A DNA stretch of 23,524 nucleotides from CAYGBM01 sp964348225 (lineage in GTDB: Bacteria > Patescibacteriota > Minisyncoccia > Minisyncoccales > CG1-02-41-26), in NCBI GenBank assembly GCA_964348225.1, contig CAYGBM010000047.1:1-23524 (forward strand). The letters run 5' to 3'. The number at the start of each line of letters is the position of its first letter. The stretch's first letter is position 1. A model generated the notes under the pieces. The model saw nothing but the letters and a program-made list of their open reading frames with translations. It did no database searches and was not told where the DNA came from. The position numbers and the translations under genes were made by a program. This document shows, piece after piece, positions 1 to 7,284 of this stretch.

Positions 1-2
1 GC

Positions 3-572
3 TGGTATTTCCAATACGTTCCTATTGGCAGAAAGCCTGATGTCAGCCTGATGTCAAGTCCTGGGCAGAGAAATGCCTTAAGAGTCAAGGTGCAGGAAAT
101 TAGAAAAACGAAGCATATATTTATCGGTGATTTTTGGAACGATGGACCCTGGGTTGGAGGATGTATTGCAGGGGGTAGGCTCGGAGGATATTTCCATATT
201 AACTGCAAAGGCGATGTTGAACCTTGCGTCTTTTTGCAGTTTTCGGTTGATAATATAAAAGGCAAGAAGTTAGTTGATGTTTTGCAATCCCCTTTCTTCA
301 AGGCTTTTCAAAAAGCCCAGCCTTATTGTTCCAACAAAAACCTGCTCAGCCCCTGTGCCTTGATTGACAACCCCGAGGCTTTGAGAAAGATAGTAAAGAA
401 ATATAAAGCCAAACCCTCGTATCCTGGCGGGGATGCAGTAATTACTGATCCTGGGGTTATCAAGTTTTTAGACAACTATTCACGAGAATACAAAAAAATC
501 ACAGATCCTATCTGGGAGAAAGAACTTTCCTCAAGCTTTAAGTGCTGGAAAGATAAAGATAAAGAAGATTAA
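3..572 (+). CDS. Radical SAM/SPASM-type protein, C-terminal part (5' end outside window)
   Basis: The reading frame is open to the left edge, so this is the tail of a longer protein; the first in-frame ATG (51) is probably internal. The upstream codons read WYFQYVPIGRKPD, which resembles the region after the catalytic barrel of radical SAM enzymes. The rest resembles a SPASM/twitch auxiliary region: a GGC pair, then GGYFHINCKGDVEPCVF (a 'displayed cysteine' segment), then YCSNKNLLSPC. Such cysteines normally bind an extra Fe-S cluster or position the substrate. The CxxxCxxC S-adenosylmethionine cluster motif would lie outside the window, so it cannot be checked here. The substrate is unknown. 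The gene ends 32 bases before the next one, which appears to have its own promoter. Confidence 0.8.
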   Translation, partial: WYFQYVPIGRKPDVSLMSSPGQRNALRVKVQEIRKTKHIFIGDFWNDGPWVGGCIAGGRLGGYFHINCKGDVEPCVFLQFSVDNIKGKKLVDVLQSPFFKAFQKAQPYCSNKNLLSPCALIDNPEALRKIVKKYKAKPSYPGGDAVITDPGVIKFLDNYSREYKKITDPIWEKELSSSFKCWKDKDKED

Positions 573-590
573 TTCTTTATGATACAATTA

Positions 591-604
591 TGTTATAATA
601 GAGT
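591..604 (+). promoter_or_regulatory. Extended -10 promoter giving a leaderless mRNA
   Basis: TGTTATAAT (591-599) is a perfect extended -10 element (TG-N-TATAAT). No convincing -35 box is visible 17 bases upstream. The ATG of the next gene starts at 605, only 6 bases after the -10 box, so transcription should begin at or within a base of the start codon. No Shine-Dalgarno sequence is possible in that case. Confidence 0.6.
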
Positions 605-1171
605 ATGGCTAGTAGTCCAAAATACAAGATAGCGGTTTCAGGAGCAGCTGATACCAGCCATTGCTGCTCTAACATCAAAGAAGTTTCTGAGGCAGTAGGG
701 AGAGAAATTGTTAAGCAGGGCTGTGTTTTGCTGACAGGCGCCACTACCGGCGCTCCTTATTATGCAGCCAAGGGAGCTAAGGGAGCTGGAGGTGTGAGCA
801 TTGGTTTTTCCCCAGCCAATACTGAAAAAGAACATACTAAAACCTATCGCTTGCCGACTGATTACTGCGACTTGATTGTTTATACTGGTTTTGATTATGT
901 GGGGCGCAACTTGATATTAACTAAAGCAGCTGATGGCGTGATAATTGTCTGTGGCAGAACAGGTACTTTAAACGAGTTCACCATTGCTTTTGAGAGCAGA
1001 ACCCCGGTTGGGGTTTTAAGAGGGTCTGGTGGCACAGCTGACCTCATTGACGAAATTTTAGCCAGGGGTTATCGTCCTAAAACCAAGATTGTTTTTGATT
1101 CAGACCCGAAAGAACTGGTTAAAAAATTAATTCAACTGATTAGAAAAGAGAAAAGGTCGAATAACAGATAA
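605..1171 (+). CDS. TIGR00725/LOG-like (SLOG fold) nucleotide-binding protein
   Basis: A Rossmann-like protein of 188 residues. It starts with a beta strand and small-residue loop (KIAVSGAAD, residues 8-16), has a TGATTGAPYYAA segment near 44-55, an R101 in YVGRN, and CGRTGTLNEF around 116-125. The last is the counterpart of the GGxGTxxE loop that binds phosphate/ribose in LOG (lysine decarboxylase-like) and molybdenum-cofactor-carrier-like proteins. Members of the family bind nucleotides or cleave N-glycosidic bonds, but the substrate of this subgroup is not established. The start at 605 is set by the adjacent -10 box. It could be a nucleotide sensor or a nucleoside 5'-monophosphate phosphoribohydrolase; the sequence does not decide. 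Confidence 0.82.
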   Translation: MASSPKYKIAVSGAADTSHCCSNIKEVSEAVGREIVKQGCVLLTGATTGAPYYAAKGAKGAGGVSIGFSPANTEKEHTKTYRLPTDYCDLIVYTGFDYVGRNLILTKAADGVIIVCGRTGTLNEFTIAFESRTPVGVLRGSGGTADLIDEILARGYRPKTKIVFDSDPKELVKKLIQLIRKEKRSNNR

Positions 1172-1216
1172 AAGCCAAGAACTTATTTTTGGTTTTTAAT
1201 ATTTCATTTTTGGGAT

Positions 1217-1480
1217 ATGCCAGAGACTGAAGAAGGCAAATTAATCGGCAAAGTAGTACATTATTTCGATAAAATTGGAGTGGCGGTAATCGGCCTGGAC
1301 GCTCCTTTGAAGGTTGGAGATACAATTAGGATTGCTGGGGGTGAGGCGACAGATTTCACCCAAGCTGTTGATTCAATGGAGGTTGAGCACGAAAAGATAG
1401 AAAAGGCTAAAAAGGGAGATGAAGTTGGTTTGAAGGTTAAAGAAAGGGTAAGAGACGGATACAAGGTTTATAAATTGTAA
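1217..1480 (+). CDS. Translation elongation factor-like mini protein (EF-Tu domain 2-like beta barrel)
   Basis: This 87-residue protein consists almost entirely of one small beta barrel resembling domain 2 of EF-Tu/IF2. Visible elements are IGKVVHYFDKIGVAVI at residues 10-25, a VGDTIRI strand near 33-39, and a C-terminal GDEVGLKVKERVRDG segment. The central DSMEVEHEKIEKA follows the typical family pattern. It has no GTPase domain, so it cannot act as a translation factor alone. Stand-alone proteins of this kind are common in CPR bacteria and archaea and are sometimes found near U32 peptidases, but no U32 gene is in this window. No Shine-Dalgarno is seen before the ATG. Confidence 0.8.
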   Translation: MPETEEGKLIGKVVHYFDKIGVAVIGLDAPLKVGDTIRIAGGEATDFTQAVDSMEVEHEKIEKAKKGDEVGLKVKERVRDGYKVYKL

Positions 1481-1517
1481 TCTGGGCTGGAAATCCGAAT
1501 TTAGAATTTCATCCTTT

Positions 1518-1964
1518 ATGTTTTTTGATTTCTTGGAACTCCATCTTTTTTTTCAGGTGTTGCTTGCGACCTTGCTTGGCTGTTTGATTGGATTTGAAAG
1601 AGAATATAAAAAGAGAGAGGCAGGCTTGAAAACTTTTTCTTTGGTGTCTTTAGGGGCTTGCTTTTTCACAGTGGTTGCCACTTCTTCTTGGTCAAATTTA
1701 GGGGCTTTCTTACAGATTGATCCGGTCAGGGTGATTCAAGCAGTGGCTATAGGTATTGGTTTTATTGGGTCAGGCTTAATAATTCAACGAAAGGCTCAGG
1801 TTGAAGGATTAACGACAGCGGCTGCTTTGTGGGCAACAGCCGCCATTGGTATTGGGGTTGGAGTGAGATTATATTTTCTTTCGATTTTAGGAACTCTTCT
1901 GACAATTTTGATTTTAGCAGGCTTTAGGGTTATTGAAGAGAGGGTTTTTGATAAAAAAGCATAG
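1518..1964 (+). CDS. MgtC/SapB family membrane protein
   Basis: This 148-residue protein has about four hydrophobic helices and matches the N-terminal membrane domain of MgtC. Diagnostic stretches are GCLIGFEREYKKREAGLKT (residues 21-39), GIGFIGSGLIIQ, and GLTTAAALWATAAIGIGVG. The soluble C-terminal ACT-like domain of virulence MgtC is absent, as in most environmental members. MgtC proteins are linked to growth at low magnesium and to regulation of F-type ATP synthase in pathogens; the role in a small-genome bacterium is unknown. It sits 37 bases after the elongation-factor-like gene on the same strand. Confidence 0.9.
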   Translation: MFFDFLELHLFFQVLLATLLGCLIGFEREYKKREAGLKTFSLVSLGACFFTVVATSSWSNLGAFLQIDPVRVIQAVAIGIGFIGSGLIIQRKAQVEGLTTAAALWATAAIGIGVGVRLYFLSILGTLLTILILAGFRVIEERVFDKKA

Positions 1965-1999
1965 AGATATTTCGCCTTTGGCAGGGAAGTGAAATACGT

Positions 2000-3130
2000 A
2001 TGCGCAATTTCAAGAATTTTGTTTTAGCCCTTGCCTCTTTAATTGGGACAATCATTGGGGCTGGGGTTTTTGGGATCCCCTATATAATGGCAAAAAGCGG
2101 AGTTCTTTCTTGCCTTTTTTATTTTTTAATTTTAGGAGGGGTTGTTTTTCTTTTGCATCTGTTTTTTGGAGAGATTGTTTTAAGAACCAAAGCCAAGCAT
2201 CGTTTGGTTGGCTATGCTGAAAGATATTTCGGCAAAAGAATCAAAGCTTTGGTTGCTTTTTCAACGATTGCTGGCACCATTGGCGCTCTTTTAGCATACC
2301 TTATCTTAGGGGGGAAGTTCCTTAGGATTATTATTCCTATATCTATCTCCCCTTTTTATTTTAGTTTAATCCTCTGGGCAATATTATCTTTTTTTGTTTT
2401 CTTAGGGATAAAATCTATTGCTCCTTTTGAACTTCTGATGAATATCGGATTCTTCGCTGTGGTTATTGTGATATTTATATTGAGTTTCCCAAAAATTGAA
2501 GCCAGTAATTTTGTTTTATTTAATCCTAAATATGTCTTTCTGCCATTTGGCGTCATCCTTTTTAGTTTAGTCGGCTGGAGTGCTATTCCGGAAATAGAGG
2601 ACATAATAAAAAAGAAAAAGAATCTTAAGAAAGTGATTATATCTGGTATGCTTGTTTGTCTCCTCTTCTATTTCCTGTTTGGTTTGCTCATAAGTGGGGT
2701 TACGGGTTCTGGCACAACAGAAGAAGCCTTGCTGGGTCTTTTGCCTATTTTAGGCAAGAAGATAATGATTCTTGGGGCTATTTTTGGAGTGCTAGCTGTT
2801 TCAACTTCCTTTTTAATTCTGGGCAATTATCTTAAAAATACGTTAATACTTGATTATCGCCTTCCTGCTTCCTTCGGCTTTTTTATAGCATGTTTCCTGC
2901 CCCTTTTGCTTTTTTTGGTTGGCATTAGAGAATTTATTCAAGTTATTGCTATTGTTGGAACTTTAATGGGCTTGGTTGAAGGCACAATAATTGCCTTAAT
3001 TTATAAAAAAGCCAAGAAAGACGGGGACAAAGAACCAGCTTACGCTTTAAAGATTCCGAGCTTCTTAATTTATTTAGTGATAGCAATCTTGGTTTTGGGT
3101 GGGATTGCTCAAATTGTGTATCATGTCTAG
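2000..3130 (+). CDS. Amino acid permease, aromatic amino acid/AAAP type
   Basis: This 376-residue integral membrane protein has roughly 10-11 hydrophobic segments. The N-terminal LIGTIIGAGVFGIPYIMAKS (residues 14-33) is the unwound first helix with a GxGxxG-like motif, typical of APC-superfamily transporters of the tryptophan/tyrosine permease and AAAP branches. A later segment, FSLVGWSAIPEIEDIIKKKK, matches the helix 5-6 region of the same group. It would import amino acids by proton or sodium symport; the substrate cannot be read from the sequence. Its last 8 bases overlap the probable start of truB, which suggests coupled translation. Confidence 0.85.
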   Translation: MRNFKNFVLALASLIGTIIGAGVFGIPYIMAKSGVLSCLFYFLILGGVVFLLHLFFGEIVLRTKAKHRLVGYAERYFGKRIKALVAFSTIAGTIGALLAYLILGGKFLRIIIPISISPFYFSLILWAILSFFVFLGIKSIAPFELLMNIGFFAVVIVIFILSFPKIEASNFVLFNPKYVFLPFGVILFSLVGWSAIPEIEDIIKKKKNLKKVIISGMLVCLLFYFLFGLLISGVTGSGTTEEALLGLLPILGKKIMILGAIFGVLAVSTSFLILGNYLKNTLILDYRLPASFGFFIACFLPLLLFLVGIREFIQVIAIVGTLMGLVEGTIIALIYKKAKKDGDKEPAYALKIPSFLIYLVIAILVLGGIAQIVYHV

Positions 3131-3830
3131 ATTAAAAATTTCTAAGGGAGCAAACAAAATCTTGCCTGTTTTCAAACCAGTGGGATTTTCTACCTTTGAT
3201 TTAATCAGAAAATTTAAAAAAGAAACTGGTTTTTCCGGAAAGATTGGGCACGCTGGAACATTAGACCCTTTTGCTTGCGGGGTGGTGTTGCTTTTGTTGG
3301 GCCCAGCAACAAGAAAGTTTGAAGAGATTAAGAAATGGCAGAAAGTTTATTTGGGAGGCTTAAGGCTGGGCCTTGTTTCTTCCACTGGAGACCCAGAAGG
3401 TGATTTCAAGGGCGCACTTTTTTACGGGACAAAAAAGGATGAGGGGGTATGGCAGCCAAATAAAGGGGAAATTACAAATGCCTTAAAAGATTTTGTCGGA
3501 GAGATTAGCCAAAAGGTTCCTTTGTTTTCTGCAGCAAAATACAAAGGGGTTCCTTTTTATAAGTTGGCAAAAAGGGGTAAGGCGGTTCAACGGTTCAGAA
3601 AGGTTAAGATAGAGAAGGTTGAACTTCTGTATTATCGATATCCTCTTTTAACCTTGAGAGTTTTTTGCCAAGGAGGCACTTATATAAGGCAGTTAGCAGA
3701 AGACATAGGAGAGAAATTAAAATGCGGTGCTTTTCTATATTATTTACAAAGAGAGGCAATTGGCAGATTCAATGTGAAAGATTCTCTGGCAATAGACGAT
3801 TTTAAGAAATATAGGGGAACATTAAAATAA
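3123..3830 (+). CDS. truB: tRNA pseudouridine(55) synthase TruB
   Basis: Converts U55 in the T-loop of tRNAs to pseudouridine. The core motif GHAGTLDPFACGVVLLLLG holds the catalytic aspartate (D48 with the chosen start). Further family motifs are LGLVSSTGDPEGD, QKVPLFSAAKYKGVPFYKLA and CQGGTYIRQLAEDIGEKL. At 235 residues it lacks the C-terminal PUA-type domain of E. coli TruB (314 residues), as is usual in reduced genomes. I chose the ATG at 3123, which overlaps the permease stop (3128-3130), over an in-frame upstream start at 3099, because homologues begin close to the KPxGxTS-like motif (KPVGFST, residues 18-24). Confidence 0.93.
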   Translation: MSRLKISKGANKILPVFKPVGFSTFDLIRKFKKETGFSGKIGHAGTLDPFACGVVLLLLGPATRKFEEIKKWQKVYLGGLRLGLVSSTGDPEGDFKGALFYGTKKDEGVWQPNKGEITNALKDFVGEISQKVPLFSAAKYKGVPFYKLAKRGKAVQRFRKVKIEKVELLYYRYPLLTLRVFCQGGTYIRQLAEDIGEKLKCGAFLYYLQREAIGRFNVKDSLAIDDFKKYRGTLK

Positions 3831-3920
3831 TGAGCAATCTCTTGCGTTGCTAGGGGAAATCTTGATATGATAATTACATCAAAGGTCTTTTGTTGCAAAA
3901 TTCTTTTCACTTAAATCAAT

Positions 3921-4196
3921 ATGAAAAGGATTATAGGAATTATTTTTGGTTTTTTTGCCCTTATATTCCTGGGAGTTGTTTTATTTACTAATTTTTTACC
4001 ACCATCAGCTAAGCCTCTTGAGGAATCTACAGGTTTGCTGGAGGAAGAATATGTCCCAAGAGCTGTCCCAACGCCAGTACCCACTCCTGTACCAGTTCCG
4101 ATAGTAGAGCCTACCTCAACGCCTACCTCAACGCCTACCTCAACGCCAACATCCACCCTAGAGTCAGAACCAGAATCAGAGCCGCCTGCTTTTTAA
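3921..4196 (+). CDS. Small membrane-anchored Pro/Thr/Glu-rich protein
   Basis: This 91-residue protein is not a recognised family. Residues 2-26 form one strongly hydrophobic helix after a short positive start (MKRI), so it is a membrane anchor or uncleaved signal. The rest is low-complexity: VPTPVPTPVPVP, then a TSTP repeat encoded by three exact copies of a 12-bp unit at 4110-4145, then an acidic ESEPESEPP tail. This looks like an extended extracytoplasmic stalk. There is no Shine-Dalgarno; a possible -10 (TATGAT, near 3866) lies about 50 bases upstream. Confidence 0.65.
   Translation: MKRIIGIIFGFFALIFLGVVLFTNFLPPSAKPLEESTGLLEEEYVPRAVPTPVPTPVPVPIVEPTSTPTSTPTSTPTSTLESEPESEPPAF
4110..4157 (+). 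repeat. 12-bp tandem repeat encoding a TSTP stalk
   Basis: The unit CCTACCTCAACG occurs three times without change (4110-4121, 4122-4133, 4134-4145), and a degenerate fourth copy follows to 4157. Because the unit is a multiple of three, copy-number change would lengthen or shorten the PTST stalk without a frameshift. Confidence 0.85.
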
Positions 4197-4216
4197 ACCC
4201 CAAACCATGGATTTAC

Positions 4217-4239
4217 CCCAGAGCTTTCTGCTCTCTGGG
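4217..4239 (+). promoter_or_regulatory. Hairpin covering part of the ribosome-binding site of the 31-residue ORF
   Basis: CCCAGAG (4217-4223) pairs perfectly with CTCTGGG (4233-4239), with a 9-base loop. The 3' arm contains the first bases of GGGAGGA (4237-4243), the only Shine-Dalgarno-like sequence before the ATG at 4257. The hairpin could limit ribosome access or simply stabilise the mRNA. There is no T-run after it, so it does not look like a terminator. Confidence 0.45.
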
Positions 4240-4256
4240 AGGAAATCTACTTCAAT

Positions 4257-4352
4257 ATGCCTTTATACTTAGAAATAATTATTAGCGCAATGATTTTTAT
4301 TATTGTTGGTCTGATAGTGTTTAGAAAAATGATTAAGGATCTAAAGAAATAA
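4257..4352 (+). CDS. 31-residue single-pass membrane peptide
   Basis: A short ORF reading MPLYLEIIISAMIFIIVGL then IVFRKMIKDLKK. Residues 3-22 form one hydrophobic helix and the C-terminus is basic, giving an N-out/C-in single-pass topology by the positive-inside rule. GGGAGGA at 4237-4243 is a Shine-Dalgarno-like sequence, but it lies 13 bases before the ATG, longer than ideal. The ORF ends 9 bases before the PPC-domain gene and fills an otherwise empty gap in a tightly packed operon, which supports it being real. The function is unknown. Confidence 0.5.
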   Translation: MPLYLEIIISAMIFIIVGLIVFRKMIKDLKK

Positions 4353-4361
4353 ATAAGAGCA

Positions 4362-4796
4362 ATGCAAAGCAAAGAGAAGGAGAATTTAATATTTACGAGG
4401 CTTTTTCCAGGAGAGAAGGTAATCAAAGGATTAAAAGAGGTTTGCTGCAAACACAGAGTTGAAACAGCTGTTTTACTCTCGGGTCTCGGGCAATTAAAAG
4501 ATTTTGAACTCGGCTTTTTTAAAGAAAAAGGCAATTATTTGCCTCAAAATTTCAGCCAGCCCCATGAGTTGTTGTTTTTAACTGGAAATATTTCAAAAAA
4601 GCATGGTGAAGAGGGTGGATATGAATTCCATCTACACGCTGTTTTAGGCAATGAGCGAAAAGGTGTTGTTGGAGGGCATTTTATGGAAGGAACGGTTAGT
4701 GTAACGGGTGAAATTGTTCTCCTAAAAACAGATTTAAAAATAAAAAGAAGAATAGAAGAAGCCACGGGCTTAAAAGGTTTATTTATAGAAAATTAA
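4362..4796 (+). CDS. PPC/DUF296 domain protein
   Basis: This 144-residue protein covers one complete PPC (plants and prokaryotes conserved; DUF296) domain. It starts with LIFTRLFPGEKVIKGL and carries AVLLSGLGQLKDFELGFF at residues 36-53. The family's metal-binding histidines are visible as EFHLHAVLG (H90, H92) and GGHFMEGTV (H106). In plants the domain is joined to AT-hook DNA-binding segments; the bacterial stand-alone forms are trimeric and of unknown function. No AT-hook is present here, so DNA binding should not be assumed. It is followed after 18 bases by the beta-propeller gene. Confidence 0.87.
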   Translation: MQSKEKENLIFTRLFPGEKVIKGLKEVCCKHRVETAVLLSGLGQLKDFELGFFKEKGNYLPQNFSQPHELLFLTGNISKKHGEEGGYEFHLHAVLGNERKGVVGGHFMEGTVSVTGEIVLLKTDLKIKRRIEEATGLKGLFIEN

Positions 4797-4814
4797 TCAT
4801 TAAAATCAAAAAAT

Positions 4815-6806
4815 ATGAAAAAAGAGCTTAACACCAAACTTGCCATATTCGTTTTAATAATCCTTGCCATTATTGCTGCAGGAGCCTTGATTTTTATAGA
4901 TAGATACATCACCTCAGTGCCTATCGTTTCCCCAATTCAGGTTCCCCTTCCGCCTCTTGAGCTGGAAAAGATTAAGACATTCCAGTCCGAAGAAGAATTC
5001 AAAGCCTATTTAGAGGATGTTGAATTCAGTTATGTGGGTGCTTTTGGAATGTCGGTGGCTCTGAGAGCCCCCATGATAGAGGTGGCTGAAGAGGGCATGC
5101 CCGCCCCTACCGCTGTTTTTCAAGACGGAAGAGGTGGAGAGGTAGCAGGAAGAGTTTCAGAAACTACTGTTCAGGTCTTAGGAATTGATGAGCCTGACAT
5201 TGTGAAGACAGATGGAGACAAGATTTATTTCTCCTCTGCTTCGAACTATTATCGCGCAGAGCCCATAGAGGCACAGGGAATGATTATGCCCCCCAAGGCT
5301 TATGGAGCAACAAAAATTATAAAAGCTTTCCCGCCAGCTGACCTTGAGGTTATAACTGAAATTGATAAAAACGGAAACCTGCTTTTGCAAGAGAATATCT
5401 TAATGATTTTTGCTTCAGATAAGATTTACGGCTATGATATCTCAGATCCAAAACTTCCCTTGAAAAAATGGGAAATCGAGCTAGAAAGCAACAACTATTT
5501 GGTTGGAGCGAGGTTGTATAAGGGAGAGGTGTACTTAATAACAAGGAACAGGATTAACACTTATCATCCCTGCCCAATTAGACCTCTTTCTATCAACGGT
5601 TCGCCCTTAACAGTAAAATGTACAGAGATTTACCACCCCTCTGTTCCTGTGCCGGTTGATGTTACCTACACAGCGTTGTCAATTAATCCAGATTCTGGAG
5701 ATATTAACAACACCATCTCATTTATTGGCAGCTCGGGTTTATCTGTTTTGTATATGTCAGAGAATGCGCTTTATGTTACCTATTCTTATTATGGAGACCT
5801 TGTTGATTTTATTTACAGCTTTTTCGATGAAAAATGCCAAGATATAATTCCTGAGTCGGTCAGAGAAAAGCTCAAAAAGCTTGCAACTTACGATATAAGC
5901 CAAGCAGCAAAAATGACAGAGCTGGAAATTATTCTTGAACAATTTCAAAGCTCGTTAACAGACGATGAAAGATTGAGAATAGAAAACGAGTTTGAAAACA
6001 GAATGGAGGATTATTACAAGGAGCATAAGAGGGATTTGGAGCAAACCGGGATAGTAAAAGTGGAGTTAGAGAGACTTACCATGGAAGCTGTTGGCAATGT
6101 TCCAGGAACTCCCCTCAACCAGTTTTCTTTGGACGAACATAACAATCATTTGAGGGTGGCGGTAACTGTTGGTGGCAGTAGAGGAATATTTTGGGGTATT
6201 GGGGAGAGCGCCAACGATGTTTATATTCTCAATGACAATCTAAGGGTGGTTGGCTCTGTTCAGGACATGGGCTTGGAAGAAAGGATTTATTCTGTTCGCT
6301 TTTTAGGGGACAAGGGATATGTTGTAACCTTTAAGCAGATTGACCCATTTTTTGTCTTAGACCTGTCGGATCCTAAAAATCCTGAATTAAAAGGAGAGCT
6401 TAAAATCCCAGGCTACTCTTCTTATCTGCACCCAATAACAGACGATAGGATTTTGGGCATAGGCAAAGAGGGCTCTCAAGTAAAGATTTCTCTGTTTGGG
6501 GTGAAAGATCCTGAAAATCCCAAAGAGGTTGCCAAATACACCCTAGATGAATATTGGTCTGATATCTTGAACACCCACCACGCCTTCTTACTGGATAAAA
6601 AACACGAGATATTCTTCTTGCCAGGCTCCAGAGGCGGTTATATTTTCTCGTATGTAGGAGATAAGCTTAAGCTGGAAAGAGCAGTGAGCAACATAAGAGC
6701 CAGAAGAGCAATTTACATCAACGATTACTTGTATGTAATCGGCGATGACAAGATCACTGTTCTAAACGAACTTGACTGGGAAAAGGTGAATGAGCTGGAG
6801 CTATAA
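4815..6806 (+). CDS. Membrane-anchored beta-propeller domain protein
   Basis: This 663-residue protein has an N-terminal anchor (LAIFVLIILAIIAAGALIFI, about residues 9-28) and a long extracytoplasmic part. GIDEPDIVKTDGDKIYFSS, starting near residue 122, is the hallmark of the beta-propeller family found in archaea and many bacteria (Beta_propel, PF09826). Repeated blade-like strands follow, such as LLQENILMIFASDKIYGYDI, FSLDEHNNHLRVAVT and VRFLGDKGYVVTFKQIDPFF. Between about residues 340 and 425 a charged helical stretch (DDERLRIENEFENRMEDYY) interrupts the blades and may form a projecting arm. The propeller probably binds another envelope protein or a polysaccharide; no catalytic motif was recognised. 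It is the last gene before a terminator. Confidence 0.85.
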   Translation: MKKELNTKLAIFVLIILAIIAAGALIFIDRYITSVPIVSPIQVPLPPLELEKIKTFQSEEEFKAYLEDVEFSYVGAFGMSVALRAPMIEVAEEGMPAPTAVFQDGRGGEVAGRVSETTVQVLGIDEPDIVKTDGDKIYFSSASNYYRAEPIEAQGMIMPPKAYGATKIIKAFPPADLEVITEIDKNGNLLLQENILMIFASDKIYGYDISDPKLPLKKWEIELESNNYLVGARLYKGEVYLITRNRINTYHPCPIRPLSINGSPLTVKCTEIYHPSVPVPVDVTYTALSINPDSGDINNTISFIGSSGLSVLYMSENALYVTYSYYGDLVDFIYSFFDEKCQDIIPESVREKLKKLATYDISQAAKMTELEIILEQFQSSLTDDERLRIENEFENRMEDYYKEHKRDLEQTGIVKVELERLTMEAVGNVPGTPLNQFSLDEHNNHLRVAVTVGGSRGIFWGIGESANDVYILNDNLRVVGSVQDMGLEERIYSVRFLGDKGYVVTFKQIDPFFVLDLSDPKNPELKGELKIPGYSSYLHPITDDRILGIGKEGSQVKISLFGVKDPENPKEVAKYTLDEYWSDILNTHHAFLLDKKHEIFFLPGSRGGYIFSYVGDKLKLERAVSNIRARRAIYINDYLYVIGDDKITVLNELDWEKVNELEL

Positions 6807-6809
6807 TCT

Positions 6810-6844
6810 TGTAACGTGTAACCTGTAACCTGTAACGTGTAACC
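6810..6844 (+). repeat. Five tandem heptamers TGTAAC[C/G]
   Basis: TGTAACG, TGTAACC, TGTAACC, TGTAACG and TGTAACC lie head to tail with no spacer. They begin 4 bases after the beta-propeller stop codon and end 12 bases before a terminator. Confidence 0.95.
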
Positions 6845-6855
6845 CAAGAGCGATG

Positions 6856-6895
6856 AAAAAAGCCGCATATGGCAGATGAGCCACGCGGCTTTTTG
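6856..6895. terminator. Bidirectional intrinsic terminator between convergent genes
   Basis: AAAAAAGCCGC (6856-6866) and GCGGCTTTTT (6885-6894) form a stem around an 18-base loop. The T-run follows on the plus strand and the A-run gives a T-run on the minus strand. It separates the beta-propeller gene (+) from the convergent small membrane protein gene (-), so it can stop transcription from both sides. Confidence 0.85.
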
Positions 6896-6916
6896 GCAAC
6901 AATGATGAATGTTTGT

Positions 6917-7207
6917 CTATTCCTTCTGGTACTTCGCAGAAAGTTCTGAAGGCCATCCTATTATAACCGCCATAAGGACTAGTGTACCCATAACCCCTGC
7001 AATTTGACTTAGACGAAATGCCCATGCATACCCCTCGGTAGCATAGCAAAGTGCTGATACTGTGGCAATTACATAGAGCAGCATACTTTCTATAACGCAT
7101 AAATCCCAGAACTCACCGCCCTTAAAGGCTTTACTTCTGAAAAGGAATATCCTAGTAAGTGCAATAGCTAGGACATAACATACGCCACAAATAATTAGCT
7201 GAGACAT
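6917..7207 (-). CDS. Small three-helix membrane protein of unknown function
   Basis: This 96-residue protein has three hydrophobic segments: LIICGVCYVLAIALTRIFLF (4-23), about 40-58, and IAGVMGTLVLMAVIIGW (69-85). I do not recognise the family. The ATG at 7207 is preceded on the minus strand by GGGAAG 6 bases upstream, a reasonable Shine-Dalgarno and one of few in the window. It is a single-gene unit, divergent from sua5 and convergent with the beta-propeller gene. Its isolation and slightly different base use make it the least operon-integrated gene here; recent acquisition is possible but unproven. Confidence 0.6.
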   Translation of the reverse strand: MSQLIICGVCYVLAIALTRIFLFRSKAFKGGEFWDLCVIESMLLYVIATVSALCYATEGYAWAFRLSQIAGVMGTLVLMAVIIGWPSELSAKYQKE

Positions 7208-7284
7208 TATTTCTTCCCTTTCTTCCTTATGTGAGAGTTAAGGTTACCACTTTTAAGATATCACGATTTTATGTAAAGTTAAAT

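Noticed and set aside
3831..3860. AGCAA/TTGCT hairpin after truB as terminator
   Set aside because: The stem is only 5 bp and no T-run follows.
7231..7284. GTG start extending sua5 by 18 residues
   Set aside because: The extra residues are not part of the YrdC fold, and the start at 7285 matches the usual distance to the PTDTLYGL motif.
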